Counted from the stretch's first letter, positions 1 to 10,622 are shown. The stretch is 64,000 nucleotides of DNA from CAVUBL01 sp963837945 (GCA_963837945.1 CAWIQD010000032.1:134052-198051), one strand, 5' to 3'. Notes: generated by a model from the letters alone, not told the origin. A program made the numbers and translations.

Positions 1-360
1 GTCGTCCTTGGCGATCAGCAGGAGCACGCCGTTGTCCTTGCCCTGCTGACCGAGCTTCCAGGTCGTGGCGACCTTGACCGAGTAGTCCTCGAGCACCTCG
101 CCGTCGAGGCTCTGGACCGTGAGCACCGCCACCTGGTCGCCGGTCTCCTTCTCGAGCTGCTCGAGCTTCGCGTCGAGCCGCTGCTCCTCGTCCGGCGGGA
201 TCATGTCCGCTTCGTCGACGATCCGCCCGGAGAGGTACGGGACGTCCTTGGCGGCGGCGGGCGCGGCGAGGGCCCCGAGCCAGAGCAGGGCGGCGGCGGC
301 CGGCAGGAGCGCCAGGCCCCACCGCGCCCGGCGGCCGACGAAGAGGTTTCGCCCGGTCAT
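1..360 (-). CDS. TPM-domain secreted protein, C-terminus beyond window
   Basis: About 120 N-terminal residues are present; the gene runs off the left edge. Residues 1-37 form a signal peptide (Arg-rich start, long Leu/Ala core, cleavage near APAAA-KD). The mature part opens like the TPM fold (YgcG/Psb32): a VPYLSGRIVDEADMIPP segment, then an acidic helix and a strand with DQVAVLTVQSLDG. The family is extracytoplasmic and often membrane-tethered by a Gly-rich tail, which cannot be seen here; its biochemical role is poorly defined. The ATG lies inside the stop of the gene upstream (ATGA overlap), so the two TPM genes are co-translated. A lemA gene would be a usual partner and may lie outside the window. 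Confidence 0.8.
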   Translation of the reverse strand, partial: MTGRNLFVGRRARWGLALLPAAAALLWLGALAAPAAAKDVPYLSGRIVDEADMIPPDEEQRLDAKLEQLEKETGDQVAVLTVQSLDGEVLEDYSVKVATTWKLGQQGKDNGVLLLIAKDD

Positions 361-1019
361 GGCCGCTCCTCCTCGAGGTGGATCGAGTTGTCGAGCTCGT
401 CGCGGTCGTCCGCCCGGCGCTCGAGCCCCGAGCGGTCGAGCAGCTCGCCGCAGGCGCCGATCGCCCCGACCAGGGCATCGGCCGGACGGCCCTCCCCCAT
501 GCCGCGGGCCAGGTCGCCGACGATCCGGTTCCACTCGCCGGCGGGCACCCGCGCGTTGATCCCCGCGTCGCCCAGGACCACCGCCCGCCGCTCGAGGAGC
601 GACAGGAAGACGAGGACGCCCGAGCGGTCTCGGGTGCGGAACACCTCGTGCTCGAGGAACGCCGAGCGCGCCCGCAGGGCGACCTGGTGCTCGATCTCCT
701 CGTCGGGCGTCAGCCAGCGCCGGACCGCCGGCACCCGGGCGGCCGCCAGGTAGCCGAGCGCGCCGCCCAGGGCGGCGGCGAGGACCGGCCAGAGCGGCAG
801 CGGCGGCCCCCACAGGTCGGCCAGCCACTCGAGGAGGCCGAGCGCCATCTCGGCGCCCAGGGCGCCGAACGCCGTCGCGCGCCAGAGGGCGCCGTCGTAG
901 GAGCCGGACGCCGGCACGGCAACGGTCACGATCTCGCCGCGGCTCTTCGCCTCGGCGCGCCGGGTCGCCTCGTCGATCCGCGCGACTTCGGCTGGGGGAA
1001 ACAGGGTCCGGAGGTCCAT
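357..1019 (-). CDS. TPM-domain membrane protein
   Basis: 220 residues. It begins MDLRTLFPPAEVARIDEATRR and has the TPM-type strand GEIVTVAVPASGSYDGALWR near residues 30-50, two hydrophobic stretches around residues 55-100 that look like membrane helices, and a C-terminal half with LLERRAVVLGDAGINARVP, typical of the short TPM proteins that pair with a secreted YgcG-like partner. There is no signal peptide. The stop overlaps the start of the downstream TPM gene by 4 bases. The function is unknown; a role in envelope maintenance is only inferred from the family. The ATG at 1019 is the natural start, because the reading frame upstream belongs to a neighbouring gene. Confidence 0.75.
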   Translation of the reverse strand: MDLRTLFPPAEVARIDEATRRAEAKSRGEIVTVAVPASGSYDGALWRATAFGALGAEMALGLLEWLADLWGPPLPLWPVLAAALGGALGYLAAARVPAVRRWLTPDEEIEHQVALRARSAFLEHEVFRTRDRSGVLVFLSLLERRAVVLGDAGINARVPAGEWNRIVGDLARGMGEGRPADALVGAIGACGELLDRSGLERRADDRDELDNSIHLEEERP

Positions 1020-1084
1020 GGGAGCCTCGCTCTTCGGGCTGCGGGGCGGTGGCCCCGCGGGCTGTTCAGCGAACGCAGGGCATC

Positions 1085-1906
1085 CTATCGCGCGCTCCGC
1101 GGCGGCGTCGAGGCCGGCCTGGACGCCGGCACCGCGACCACGATCAGGTGGTCCGAGCTCTCGGCGCGCCAGGGCGAGCGCCGGAAGTCGCCCCACAGCT
1201 CGGCGACCTCCAGCCCGGCGCGTGCGAACCGGCGCCGGACCTCGTCGAGAGTCCAGTGGCGCGAGCGGAACTCGGCCTCGCCGACGAGCTCGCCCGCGCG
1301 CCGGTACTCGTAGCGGGCCGCGCAGCCTCCCTCGCCGTCGCAACGCCAGCGCTCCCGCACGTCGAGCCCGGCGCCCCGGTGCTCGATCACCAGGCCGGGC
1401 TCGGACACCGCGCGCTCGAGCCGCCCGGGAGCGAACCAGTGGGCGTCGAGCACGAACCGCCCGCCCGGCGCCAGGTGGCGGGCCACCACCGCCAGCGCCC
1501 GGCCCCGCTCGCGGCCCTTCGCGAGATGGGCGAACGGGTCGTTGGCGGCGGTGATCAGCTCGAAGCGCCGCGAGAGGGCGAGCCCCCGCATGTCGGCGAC
1601 CACCAGCCAGGCGCGCGCTCGCCGCAGCCGGCGCCGGGCCCGGTCGATCATCTCGGGCGAGAGGTCCACCCCCACCACCCGGGCGAGCGGGCCGGCGAGG
1701 GTGCGGGTCACCCGGCCGGTGCCGCAGCCCAGGTCGAGCCCCCAGCCGCCCGCGTGCTCGGCGGCCAGCGAGCGCCAGAGCTCCCGGTCGGGGCGCGCCA
1801 GGCGCTCGCGGTCGATGAACCGGGAGACGGTGCGGTAGTAGCTGCGAACCTCCCGCTGGGCTGCCCGCTCCGCCTGGTCGCCGCTCTCGCCGTCGCGCGC
1901 GCTCAT
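1085..1906 (-). CDS. Class I SAM-dependent methyltransferase
   Basis: 273 residues. The SAM-binding motif I is clear (GLDLGCGTGRVTRTL, near residues 56-70), followed by the acidic ribose-binding end of strand 2 (VVGVDLSPEMIDRAR), motif II (LVVADMRGL) and a post-motif region FELITAANDPFAHL. The C-terminus (SSDHLIVVAVP) fits small-molecule methyltransferases of the UbiE/BioC type. The substrate cannot be deduced. It is cytoplasmic, with no signal. It is transcribed in the same direction as the TPM genes but is separated from them by 65 bases, and it is divergent from the beta-barrel gene. Confidence 0.85.
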   Translation of the reverse strand: MSARDGESGDQAERAAQREVRSYYRTVSRFIDRERLARPDRELWRSLAAEHAGGWGLDLGCGTGRVTRTLAGPLARVVGVDLSPEMIDRARRRLRRARAWLVVADMRGLALSRRFELITAANDPFAHLAKGRERGRALAVVARHLAPGGRFVLDAHWFAPGRLERAVSEPGLVIEHRGAGLDVRERWRCDGEGGCAARYEYRRAGELVGEAEFRSRHWTLDEVRRRFARAGLEVAELWGDFRRSPWRAESSDHLIVVAVPASRPASTPPRSAR

Positions 1907-2062
1907 CAGTCGTTTTCCGCCGCCGGAATTGATGGTACTGTCTGCCCGAAGCTCGACAAAGGGATGCGGCCGAGCGGTTGGGGCACCTCACCGTGCGCCG
2001 GGGGTATGCAGCCGCGGCGGCCGCGGCCCGGGACTGAACCACGACCAGAGGAGACAGGTCTG

Positions 2063-2662
2063 ATGAAGCATCGTACGATGATCGTCGCCGCCGCGGCACT
2101 GCTGTGCGCCGCGGCCCTCGCACCCGCCGCCCGGGCCCAGCGCCAGGAGCCCGACCCGCGCTTCGCCCTGGCCCTCGGGGCCGGCGTCGTCGAGCCGAAC
2201 AGCACCGGCGAGATCTACTACTACGGCGGCCTGCGCTTCCGGCTGCACGCCGACGAGGACCGGACCCCCGAGAAGGGCGACTGGCGCTACGAGCGGCGGG
2301 GCGACATCGTCGCCTTCATCGAGCCCGAGGTCGGCTACTGGTCGAGCGACAACACCGGCCTCAAGCAGAGCGACTTCAGCGCCGGCGTCAACGGCATCGG
2401 GGTGATCCCCGGGCGCACCGTCGACTACTTCTTCGGCGTCGGCCTGGGCGTCCACTTCCTGGACACCAAGATCGCGGCGACCCAGAATCGCGCCGCCATC
2501 GACAATAGCGATCAGCACGTCGGCGGCAACTTCCAGGTCGGTCTCGACATCCGCATGACCCCCGCCGTCTCCTTCTTCGGCACCGGCCGGTTCGACATCA
2601 TCGAAGGGGTCGACAACACCCTCCAGGGCAAGGTCTACATGGGGCTGCGGTTCCGCTTCTGA
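2063..2662 (+). CDS. Outer-membrane beta-barrel family protein
   Basis: 199 residues with a Sec signal peptide (MKHRTMIVAAAALLCAAALA, cleavage after ARA). The mature chain has alternating hydrophobic and polar strands, many Tyr/Gly residues and a terminal MGLRFRF with C-terminal Phe, the outer-membrane insertion signature of diderm barrels. It is small enough for an 8-stranded OmpA/OmpW/Lom-like barrel. The ligand or function is not apparent. A purine-rich ribosome-binding site (GAGGAGACAGG) lies 5-15 bases before the ATG. It is a single-gene unit facing the convergent arfB gene. Confidence 0.75.
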   Translation: MKHRTMIVAAAALLCAAALAPAARAQRQEPDPRFALALGAGVVEPNSTGEIYYYGGLRFRLHADEDRTPEKGDWRYERRGDIVAFIEPEVGYWSSDNTGLKQSDFSAGVNGIGVIPGRTVDYFFGVGLGVHFLDTKIAATQNRAAIDNSDQHVGGNFQVGLDIRMTPAVSFFGTGRFDIIEGVDNTLQGKVYMGLRFRF

Positions 2663-2683
2663 GCCGACTCCCCTCCCCGACTC

Positions 2684-3109
2684 TCATCCCTCGAACGGGG
2701 GCGGCGCCGAGCGCTCCTTCTTGAGCCGCGCCCGGCGCCGCTTGGCCTCGAGCCTGCGGCGCCGGGCGGCGCGCGGCACCCGCGTCGGCCGGCGCTCCCG
2801 CTCGGGCTCGAGGGCGTCGGCCACCAGCTCGGCGAGGCGGGCGGTCGCCGCGTCCCGGTTGGCCGCCTGGGTGCGATGCCGCTGCGAGGTCACCTGGAGC
2901 ACCCCGTCCTTGGTGATCCGGGTGGCCAGGGCCTCGCGGATCCGCGCCCGCTGCTCGTCGTCGAGGCTCGGCGAGCCCGCGACGTCGAAGCGCACGGTCA
3001 CCCGGGTCTCGAGCTTGTTGACGTTCTGCCCACCGGGTCCCGAGCTGCGCGAGGTGCGGAGCTCGAGCTCGGCGTCCGGGATCTCGAGCTGCGCGTTGAT
3101 CGCGACCAT
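2684..3109 (-). CDS. arfB: Peptidyl-tRNA hydrolase ArfB (YaeJ), ribosome rescue
   Basis: 141 residues, the usual length of ArfB. The N-terminal RF-1-like domain carries the catalytic SSGPGGQNVNKLETRV segment (GGQ near residues 26-28), and the C-terminus is a basic tail (RAARRRRLEAKRRRARLKKER) that in the family enters the mRNA channel of stalled ribosomes. Known role: hydrolysis of peptidyl-tRNA on non-stop ribosomes in a codon-independent way. It ends 21 bases from the convergent barrel gene. No regulatory signal is seen. Confidence 0.93.
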   Translation of the reverse strand: MVAINAQLEIPDAELELRTSRSSGPGGQNVNKLETRVTVRFDVAGSPSLDDEQRARIREALATRITKDGVLQVTSQRHRTQAANRDAATARLAELVADALEPERERRPTRVPRAARRRRLEAKRRRARLKKERSAPPPFEG

Positions 3110-3252
3110 GGCGGCCTCCGGCCCGAAGCCTACCAGTGGTGATCGGATGGCCGTCGGCGCGCTTCCCGCGCCGCCGTCCGCCCTTGCGCCACCCGGGCGA
3201 TTCGGGTAGAACAGCCGCCGTACCGCTCTCCAACTTCCCGAGGAGGTTCCCG

Positions 3253-4913
<1,661 letters not shown>

Positions 4914-4949
4914 GAGCCTGTGTGTGCACGACAACCCAGGCTGGACAAG

Positions 4950-5132
4950 TCTCGCGCAGAGGCGCAGAGGCGCAGAGGCGCGGCTCATGTTGACGAGGGG
5001 GGTGATACCCTCCTCGATCCGATGCGCGCCGAAGCTCGAGAGCACGCATTGGGCTCTCGCCCGGGAAACCGGGCCTTCCCGCGTTGCGCCCATCGATCGC
5101 CCTCCTCTGCGGCTCTGCGCCTCTGCGCGAGA
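4950..5132. repeat. Inverted GCGCAGAG-type repeat in a 308-base gene-free stretch
   Basis: The gap 4914-5221 has no gene. It opens with a CGCAGAGG tandem (about 4950-4980) whose reverse complement recurs at about 5103-5132 (CTCTGCGCCTCTGCGCGAGA), so the two arms could pair across about 120 bases. Similar CTCTGCG(C/T)CTCTGCG intergenic motifs are scattered in several environmental phyla. It may be a small non-autonomous element; no target duplication is evident. Confidence 0.5.
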
Positions 5133-5175
5133 ATCTACGTGCCGGATCCCGGCTCCTTGTCGGTTCGAGGCGAAG
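5084..5175. repeat. Dispersed 92-nt repeat, copy 1
   Basis: This block matches 10024-10115 in the same orientation over about 92 bases with 4 mismatches by eye. It includes the right arm of the inverted repeat above and the distinctive GAGAATCTACGTG and CCGGCTCCTTGTCGGTT segments. Both copies are intergenic and sit just upstream of a plus-strand gene (MFS carrier here, DUF2007 gene at the other copy). Confidence 0.7.
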
Positions 5176-5221
5176 CTTCGCTAGGAGCCTGCGCCGCGAG
5201 AGACCACGCTCCCCCTCCCCG

Positions 5222-6556
5222 ATGACCACGCCCGTCTCCGCGCCTCCGGTTCGCCGCCGAGAGATCTTCGGCTGGGCGATGTTCGACTTCGCCAACTCGA
5301 GCTACACCACGATCGTGGTGACGGTCGCCTTCGGGCCCTACTTCAAGGCGCTGGTGGCGCCGGCCGGGCGGGGCGACGCGCTGTGGGGCGCCGCCATCTC
5401 GGTGAGCAACGCCCTGGTCATGCTGCTGTCGGTGGTGGTCGGGGCGGTCGCCGACGGCGCGGCGCGCAAGAAGGCCTTCCTGTTCGCGAGCTATCTGCTC
5501 TGCGTGGCGTCCACGGCGGGCCTGTACTTCGCGGTCCCCGGCCGGGTCGTCTCGGCGCTCGCCCTGTTCGTGCTCTCGAACGTCGCCTTCTCGCTGGGCG
5601 AGAACTTCACGTCGTCGTTCCTGCCCGAGCTCTCGACCCCCGAGAACATCGGCCGGGTCTCCGGCTTCGCCTGGGGGCTCGGCTACGTCGGCGGCCTCGC
5701 CTCGCTGGCGGCGATCTTCCCCCTGGTGCGCGGCGACTTCGTGGCGGCCAACCTGCCCCGCCTGCGACTGGTCTGGCCGGTCAACGCCCTGTTCTTCCTG
5801 GTCGCCGGCATCCCCACCTTCCTGCTGCTGCGCGAGCGGGCGCTGCCCACTCCCGGCCGGAGCTGGACCGATCACGCGGTCGCCGGGGTCCGGCGCGTCG
5901 CCGAGACGCTGCGCGACATCCGCCCCTTCTCGCAGCTCGCCCGCTTCCTCGTCGCCTTCTTCTTCTTCCAGGCGGGGCTCTCGACCATCTTCGCGTTCTC
6001 CGGCATCTACGCCGTCGAGACGGTCGGCTTCCGGGCCTCGGACCTGATCGTGCTGTTCTTCGTGATCAACGTCTCGGCGGCGCTCGGAGCGCTCGCCTTC
6101 GGCTTCGTGCAGGACTGGATCGGCGTCGAGCGGACCGTGAAGGTGACCCTGGTGCTCTGGATCGGGGTTTGCGTCGTGACCTACCTGGTCCGCACGCCGG
6201 CCCAGTTCTGGGTGATCGCCACGGTCGCGGGCCTGGGGATCGGCTCGCTCCAGTCGGCCGCGCGGTCCCTGGTCGGCCTGTTCGCGCCGGTCGAGAAGAG
6301 CGGTGAGTTCTTCGGGTTCTGGGGCCTGGCGGGCAAGGGCGCCTACGTCGTCGGCCCGCTGGTCTTCGGCCTGGTCTCCGCGGCGACCGGCAACCAGCGC
6401 TACGGCATCCTGACGACCGGAGTGTTCTTCGTCCTGGGCCTGGTGGGCACGCTGTTCGTCGACGCCGCGGCGGGCCGCCGGGCGGCCGAGGCCTGGGATC
6501 GATCGCATGCCCCCCGCAACCCCTCGATCCCCTTCCCTCCCCACGGGGGGGACTAG
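5222..6556 (+). CDS. UMF1-family MFS transporter
   Basis: 444 residues with about 12 hydrophobic segments. The opening REIFGWAMFDFANSSYTTIVVTV is the hallmark of the UMF1 (Atg22-like) branch of the major facilitator superfamily, and a central LGYVGGLASLAAIF and FFFFQAGLSTIFAFSGIYA agree. In yeast Atg22 exports amino acids from the vacuole; bacterial substrates are unknown. The ATG at 5222 is the first start that leaves the conserved N-terminus intact. The C-terminus after TM12 is a short Pro-rich tail. The gene follows the dispersed repeat and is convergent with the DegV fusion gene. Confidence 0.85.
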   Translation: MTTPVSAPPVRRREIFGWAMFDFANSSYTTIVVTVAFGPYFKALVAPAGRGDALWGAAISVSNALVMLLSVVVGAVADGAARKKAFLFASYLLCVASTAGLYFAVPGRVVSALALFVLSNVAFSLGENFTSSFLPELSTPENIGRVSGFAWGLGYVGGLASLAAIFPLVRGDFVAANLPRLRLVWPVNALFFLVAGIPTFLLLRERALPTPGRSWTDHAVAGVRRVAETLRDIRPFSQLARFLVAFFFFQAGLSTIFAFSGIYAVETVGFRASDLIVLFFVINVSAALGALAFGFVQDWIGVERTVKVTLVLWIGVCVVTYLVRTPAQFWVIATVAGLGIGSLQSAARSLVGLFAPVEKSGEFFGFWGLAGKGAYVVGPLVFGLVSAATGNQRYGILTTGVFFVLGLVGTLFVDAAAGRRAAEAWDRSHAPRNPSIPFPPHGGD

Positions 6557-6584
6557 CGCTGCCGCCGAGGCGTCGCGCGACGGG

Positions 6585-8397
6585 TCACTCGGGGGCGGAG
6601 GAGAGCAGGGCCAGCTCCTCGTCGTCCACCGGCTGGTAGAGCGCCGCGCCCACCGTGCCCGGGCCGGCGTGGGTGCCGACCACCGGACCCATCTCGGCGA
6701 CCAGGCACTCGCGGACGTCGAGCTCCTCTTCGAGCAGTGCGCGCAGCCGGTCGGCCCAGACCGGTGCCTTGGCGTGGGCGACGGCCGCGATCACCGGCCG
6801 CGCCGGGTCGATCCGCGCCCGGAAGAGCTCGAGCATGCGCGGGTGGGCCGCGCGGCCGCCGCGCACGCGGTCGATCGGGACCACCTCGCCCTTCGCGACC
6901 CCGAGGATCGGCTTGATGCCCAGCAGCCCACCCATCCAGGCCCGCGCCTTGCCGATCCGGCCGCCGCGCGCCAGGTACTCGAGGGTGTCGACCACGAAGA
7001 GCACCTGCACCCGGTCCCCCATGGAGCGGATCCGCTCGGCGATCTCGGGCGCCGGCCGCCGCCGGCCGGCCAGGCGCGCCGCGAACAGGGCGAGCAGGCC
7101 GAGGCCCAGGCTCACCTGGCGGCTGTCGACCACCTCGACGACCGCGGGCTCCGCCTCCTCCGGCCGCGCGAGGAGCGCGTCGCCGCCCGCCTCGAGCCCG
7201 CGGCGGGCGTGGAGCCAGGTCTGGGAGAGGGCGGCGGAGAGGTGCACCGAGACGAGGTCGTGGGCGGGCGCCAGGTCGCGGTAGAGCTGCAGGAACTCGC
7301 CCGGCGTCGGCGGACTGCTGACGGGATGGGCCGGCCCCTCCTCGAGCAGGTCGTAGAACTCCCGCGGCGAGATGTCGACGCCGTCGCGGAAGAACCGTTC
7401 GCCGAAGCGGACGATCAGCGGCACCACCCGGATGCCGTGCTCGGCCGCCAGGCTCGCCGGCAGATCGGCGGTCGAGTCGGTGATCACCCGCACTCGCGCC
7501 TCCGGCGGACGCAGGACGAGCACGCCGAGCCCCTCGAGCCGCGCCACCTCACGCAGGATCTCGCCGTCGGTCGCCTCGAGCCGGTCGAGCAGGGCGCCGA
7601 CCGTGACCCCGGCCTGGGCCGCGGTGAGGATCTTCTGCTGGAAGGCCGTGAACCGGGCGCCGAAGAACGCCGGCCCGAGGTTGACCTCGAGGTGGGCCCG
7701 CAGGTCGGGCGGCTCGGCCACGCGGTCCTCGATGGCGCGGATGATCAGGGCCTTCAGGCCGGTCTCGATCTCGCGCGGCGCCCCGGAGCGTCCCGAGGAC
7801 GACCCGGAACGGGCCCTGACGGCGCCCCGCGACGCGGCAGAAGGCCTTCTCGCCCCGCGCCGGGCCGGCGGCGGCGGCGATCGGCTCGCCGCGATCGAGG
7901 ACGAGCTCCGCCCCCTCGGCGACGAGACGGCCGGAGACCAGGGCGCGCCCGAGACCGCGGACGACCTCGAGGACCGGGGTGAGCGACAGGTCCCCGACCA
8001 GGCTGGCGAGCCGGGAATCCGCCTCCAGGCCGACCTCCCAGCCGACCAGGACGAGCCGGATCCGTCGGACCATCTCCGCGACTTCGAGGCCTGCCGCGGC
8101 CAGGAACAGAACGTCGTCCGGGAGGGCCTCGCCCGCCGCCTCGTCCTCGCCCAGGACCACCAGGCGGATGGCGGCTCCGGTCGCCTCGCGCAGCTCGCCG
8201 AGGAGCGCGGCGTCGCCGAACCCGGACACTGCCTCCGCGGCCACGATCACGCTCGGTCCGAGGCCCGCGGCGAAGCGCCGGCCCTCCTCGGCGTCGCCGG
8301 CCGGCACCACCTCGTAGCCGAACTCGGCCAGACCGCGAGCGAGACCGCGACGGCGAGCGGCGGCCGGTTCGACGATCAGCACTGCCGGACGGCTCAT
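6585..8397 (-). CDS. Pseudo-receiver / DUF4388 (PATAN) / DegV fusion protein, frameshifted
   Basis: A three-part protein of about 603 residues once a C4 run at 7781-7784 is read as C3. Residues 1-120 look like a response-regulator receiver (VLIVEPAAARRRGLARGL...YEVVPAGDAEEG) but the phospho-acceptor position reads PSVIVAAEAV with no Asp, and the usual Lys is missing. Next is a DUF4388/PATAN-like domain (LVGDLSLTPVLEVVRGLGR...ELVLDRGEPI) with a winged-helix-like linker. Then comes a full DegV domain, with the fatty-acid-binding entry VRVITDSTADLP and LEYLARGGRIGKARAWMGGLLGIKPIL. DegV proteins bind acyl chains, as FakB does for FakA kinase. This could couple a lipid ligand to signalling, which is inference. 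It is divergent from the TPR gene. Confidence 0.8.
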
Positions 8398-8520
8398 CGG
8401 AGGGCTCCAGGGATCGAGAGGTTTCGGTGGGACCGGCCGGGCGCGGCCCGGGCAACGATACCCGCTGGGAGTTTCGTGAAGCAACCGCGCACCGCCGTGC
8501 GTTCTTCGCGCAACTGGTTA

Positions 8521-8597
8521 CCCGAACCGGTGTCACAATTTCGACACCTCGGGAAACTATAGTTACAGGGATTGCGCAACTTTGAGCTGCGCCCTGT
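8521..8597. promoter_or_regulatory. Inverted repeats and -10-like box in divergent intergenic region
   Basis: Between the DegV fusion and the TPR gene lies GGTGTC-N8-GACACC (8529-8548) nested in outer arms CCCGA (8521-8525) and TCGGG (8549-8553), an operator-like palindrome. A TATAGT box (8558-8563) follows, but no good -35 is visible, as expected for an activated promoter. Next is a second stem: ACAGG (8565-8569) with CCTGT (8593-8597), and GCGCA (8574-8578) with TGCGC (8588-8592). The remaining bases up to the TPR start at 8682 show no other structure. Confidence 0.5.
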
Positions 8598-8681
8598 GCT
8601 CCGGCCGGATGAGCCGCTGTGGTCCCAAAACCCCGACGACGAGCTACGAACACCGACCCGCGTATCGAGGAGAAGCCTTAC

Positions 8682-9978
8682 ATGCCTTCCAGACCCGGCG
8701 AAGCGGACGCGATCTGCCGCCTGCTCTCCGAACACCCCGACGCCGACGAGCCTTTCGCGGGCTGCGATCCGGAGGGTGTCTGCGGCAGAGTGCGACCCCT
8801 GCGAACCCGGTCGCCGCGGGGACGAGCCGGTCGCCGACCTGTACGCGGGGCTGATCCGGCGCCTGGCCCGAGGCCTCGGCGAGGAGGAGCGGCGGGCCAG
8901 CCGCGAGCGCGAGCAGGCGGCGGCGCTCTACGACGAGCTGATGGCGGCGACACCCGACCTCCGGGAGGACCGGATCCTCGGCGACGAGCGGTTCGCGAGC
9001 TTCGCCGTCGCGGAGCTGCTCCTCACCGCGGCGTTCGAGGTGCGCTCGGACGACCCCGCGGCGAGCCGGGAGCTCGCCCACCTCGGGCTGGTGGTCGCCG
9101 ACCGCCTCGATCCCCGGGTCTACGGCGCCGCCCTGGTCGAGGACCTGAAGGCGCGGTCCTGGGCCTACCTGGGAGAGAGCTGGATCGGCGGGGCCCCGCA
9201 GGCCTCCCGGGAGGCGTTCCGCCTCGCCGAGTGCCACCTGCGGCGGGGGACGGGGGATCCGCTGGAAGAGGCCGAGGTGCTCGCCCTCTCGGCCCGCGCC
9301 TGCAGCGACCGGTCCGAGGTCGCCGAGGCCTCGCGCCGGGTCGACCAGGCGGCGAGGATCTACCTGCTGGCCGGCGACCGCAAGCGCCTCGGAGAGGCCC
9401 TCGCCGCCAAGGCGTCGCTCGCGGCACGGGCCGACGACCACTCCGAGGCGATCGAGCTCCTGCGCCACGCCCTGGCGCTGCTCGCCGGCCACGCTCCGGG
9501 CAGGACCCTGGCGGAGGTCGGCTACGCCCTGGGCCGGAGCCTCCAGGTGTCCGGCTCGCCCGAGGAGGCGTGGAACGAGATCGCCCACGCCCGGAGCCGT
9601 CTCTCCGGCGAGCCCGCCCCGCGGCTCAGGGCCCGCTTGCTCTGGCTCGAGGGACGGGTGACCACGGCGCTCGGTCTCGCCGAGGAGGCCCGGGCGCACC
9701 TCGAAGGGGCGCTCGCCGCCTTCGTCGAGCACGGCCTTCCCGAGGAGGCCGCCCGCGTCCACCTCGACCTCGCCTCGCTGCTCGCCCGCTCGAACGACCA
9801 GGACTACGCGCGGGCCATGGCCCGGATCGCCGAGGACACGCCCCGCCTGCTGGCTGCCGGGAGCCTCGGGCGCGAAACGGTCTCGACCCTGGTCCTGGTG
9901 CAGCAGGCGGCCGAGCGCCGCAGCCTGACCACCGGCATGGTCGGCGAGCTCTCGGCGTTCCTCGAGCGCGTCGCGTAG
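8682..9978 (+). CDS. TPR-rich protein with Cys-containing N-terminus, frameshifted
   Basis: About 431 residues after one frame change near 8787 (removing one A joins GVCG to ECDPCEPGRRGDE). The start ATG has GAGGAG 11 bases upstream. The N-terminus (DAICRLLSEHPDADEPFAGC then CDPC) has clustered Cys, like the small zinc-finger lead of this family. The rest is a run of helical TPR-like repeats (ARSWAYLGESWIGGAPQ, GDPLEEAEVLALSARACS, AHLEGALAAFVEHGLPEEAA). It is a paralogue of the gene at 55951: both share RAWA-LGES/N-layout and GDPLEEA. No catalytic domain is seen, so a protein-interaction or regulatory role is inferred. It stands alone on the plus strand. Confidence 0.7.
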
Positions 9979-10023
9979 ACATCTACAAAGGCGCACTTCG
10001 TGCCAGGTGAGTCAAGTTTTGTG

Positions 10024-10115
10024 GTGCGCCCATCGGTCGCCCTCCTCTGCGGCTCTGCGCCTCTGCGCGAGAATCTACGTGACGAATCCCGGCTCCTTGT
10101 CGGTTTGAGGCGAAG
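10024..10115. repeat. Dispersed 92-nt repeat, copy 2
   Basis: Same orientation and about 4 mismatches relative to 5084-5175. Only one arm of the GCGCAGAG inverted pair is kept here; the left arm is absent. It occupies most of the gap between the TPR gene and the DUF2007 gene. Confidence 0.7.
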
Positions 10116-10160
10116 CGGCTCCGCGCGAGCCGGAAGCCCTCCCGGGATAGACTCCTCCCG

Positions 10161-10622
10161 ATGTCCTTCGGCTTCAGGGACCGCCCGGCTCCGGGGCCCG
10201 GAGAGCGGGCGCCGCGGATGGTGGAGCTCGACGTCCCCCGGAGCGAGACGGAGCTCCTCGTCCTGCGCGGCGTGCTGGAGGGCGCCGGCTTCCTCTACTT
10301 CGTCAAGAACGACCAGTTCGGCTCGCTGGCGATCGGTCCGCAGATCGACCACTACAACCGCAAGACGATCCTGGTCCACGAGGATCACTTCGAGGAGGCG
10401 AGGGCGCTGCTCGCCGACCTGCGCGCGGCGACCGCGGGCGCCGAGCTCGAGCCGGCGCCCCGGCCGGGCTTCGGGACCGTGCTGCGCATGGTGCTCGAGC
10501 TCGTCCTCTTCGGCTGGATCGTCCCCGGCCGCCGGCACCGCCGGAGTCGCGAGCCGGAGCTGCGCCTGATCCGGGGCGGCGAGCCGGGCGCGCCCGCCGG
10601 CGGCGATCAGCCTCCCGGCTGA
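10161..10622 (+). CDS. DUF2007-domain protein
   Basis: 153 residues. The core (MVELDVPRSETELLVLRGVL, then FLYFVKNDQFGSLAIGP and TILVHEDHFEEARALLADL) has the compact ferredoxin-like layout of DUF2007, a predicted signal-transducing or PII-like domain. The C-terminal third adds one hydrophobic segment (VLRMVLELVLFGWIVPG) and a basic, Pro-rich tail, so it may be membrane-associated. The molecular role is unknown. Its end overlaps the convergent M20 gene by 16 bases. Confidence 0.7.
   Translation: MSFGFRDRPAPGPGERAPRMVELDVPRSETELLVLRGVLEGAGFLYFVKNDQFGSLAIGPQIDHYNRKTILVHEDHFEEARALLADLRAATAGAELEPAPRPGFGTVLRMVLELVLFGWIVPGRRHRRSREPELRLIRGGEPGAPAGGDQPPG

Noticed and set aside
1965..2015. tRNA-Ser-like D-arm wording (GCGGCCGAGCGGTTGGGGCAC)-type stretch, read in part
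   Set aside because: No acceptor stem, anticodon arm or T-loop can be formed around it.
357..2123. Very long minus-strand frame of 588 codons
   Set aside because: It is a GC-rich artefact; its true coding part is only the TPM protein 357-1019, and the rest is antisense-like Arg/Gly/Pro text over the methyltransferase gene.
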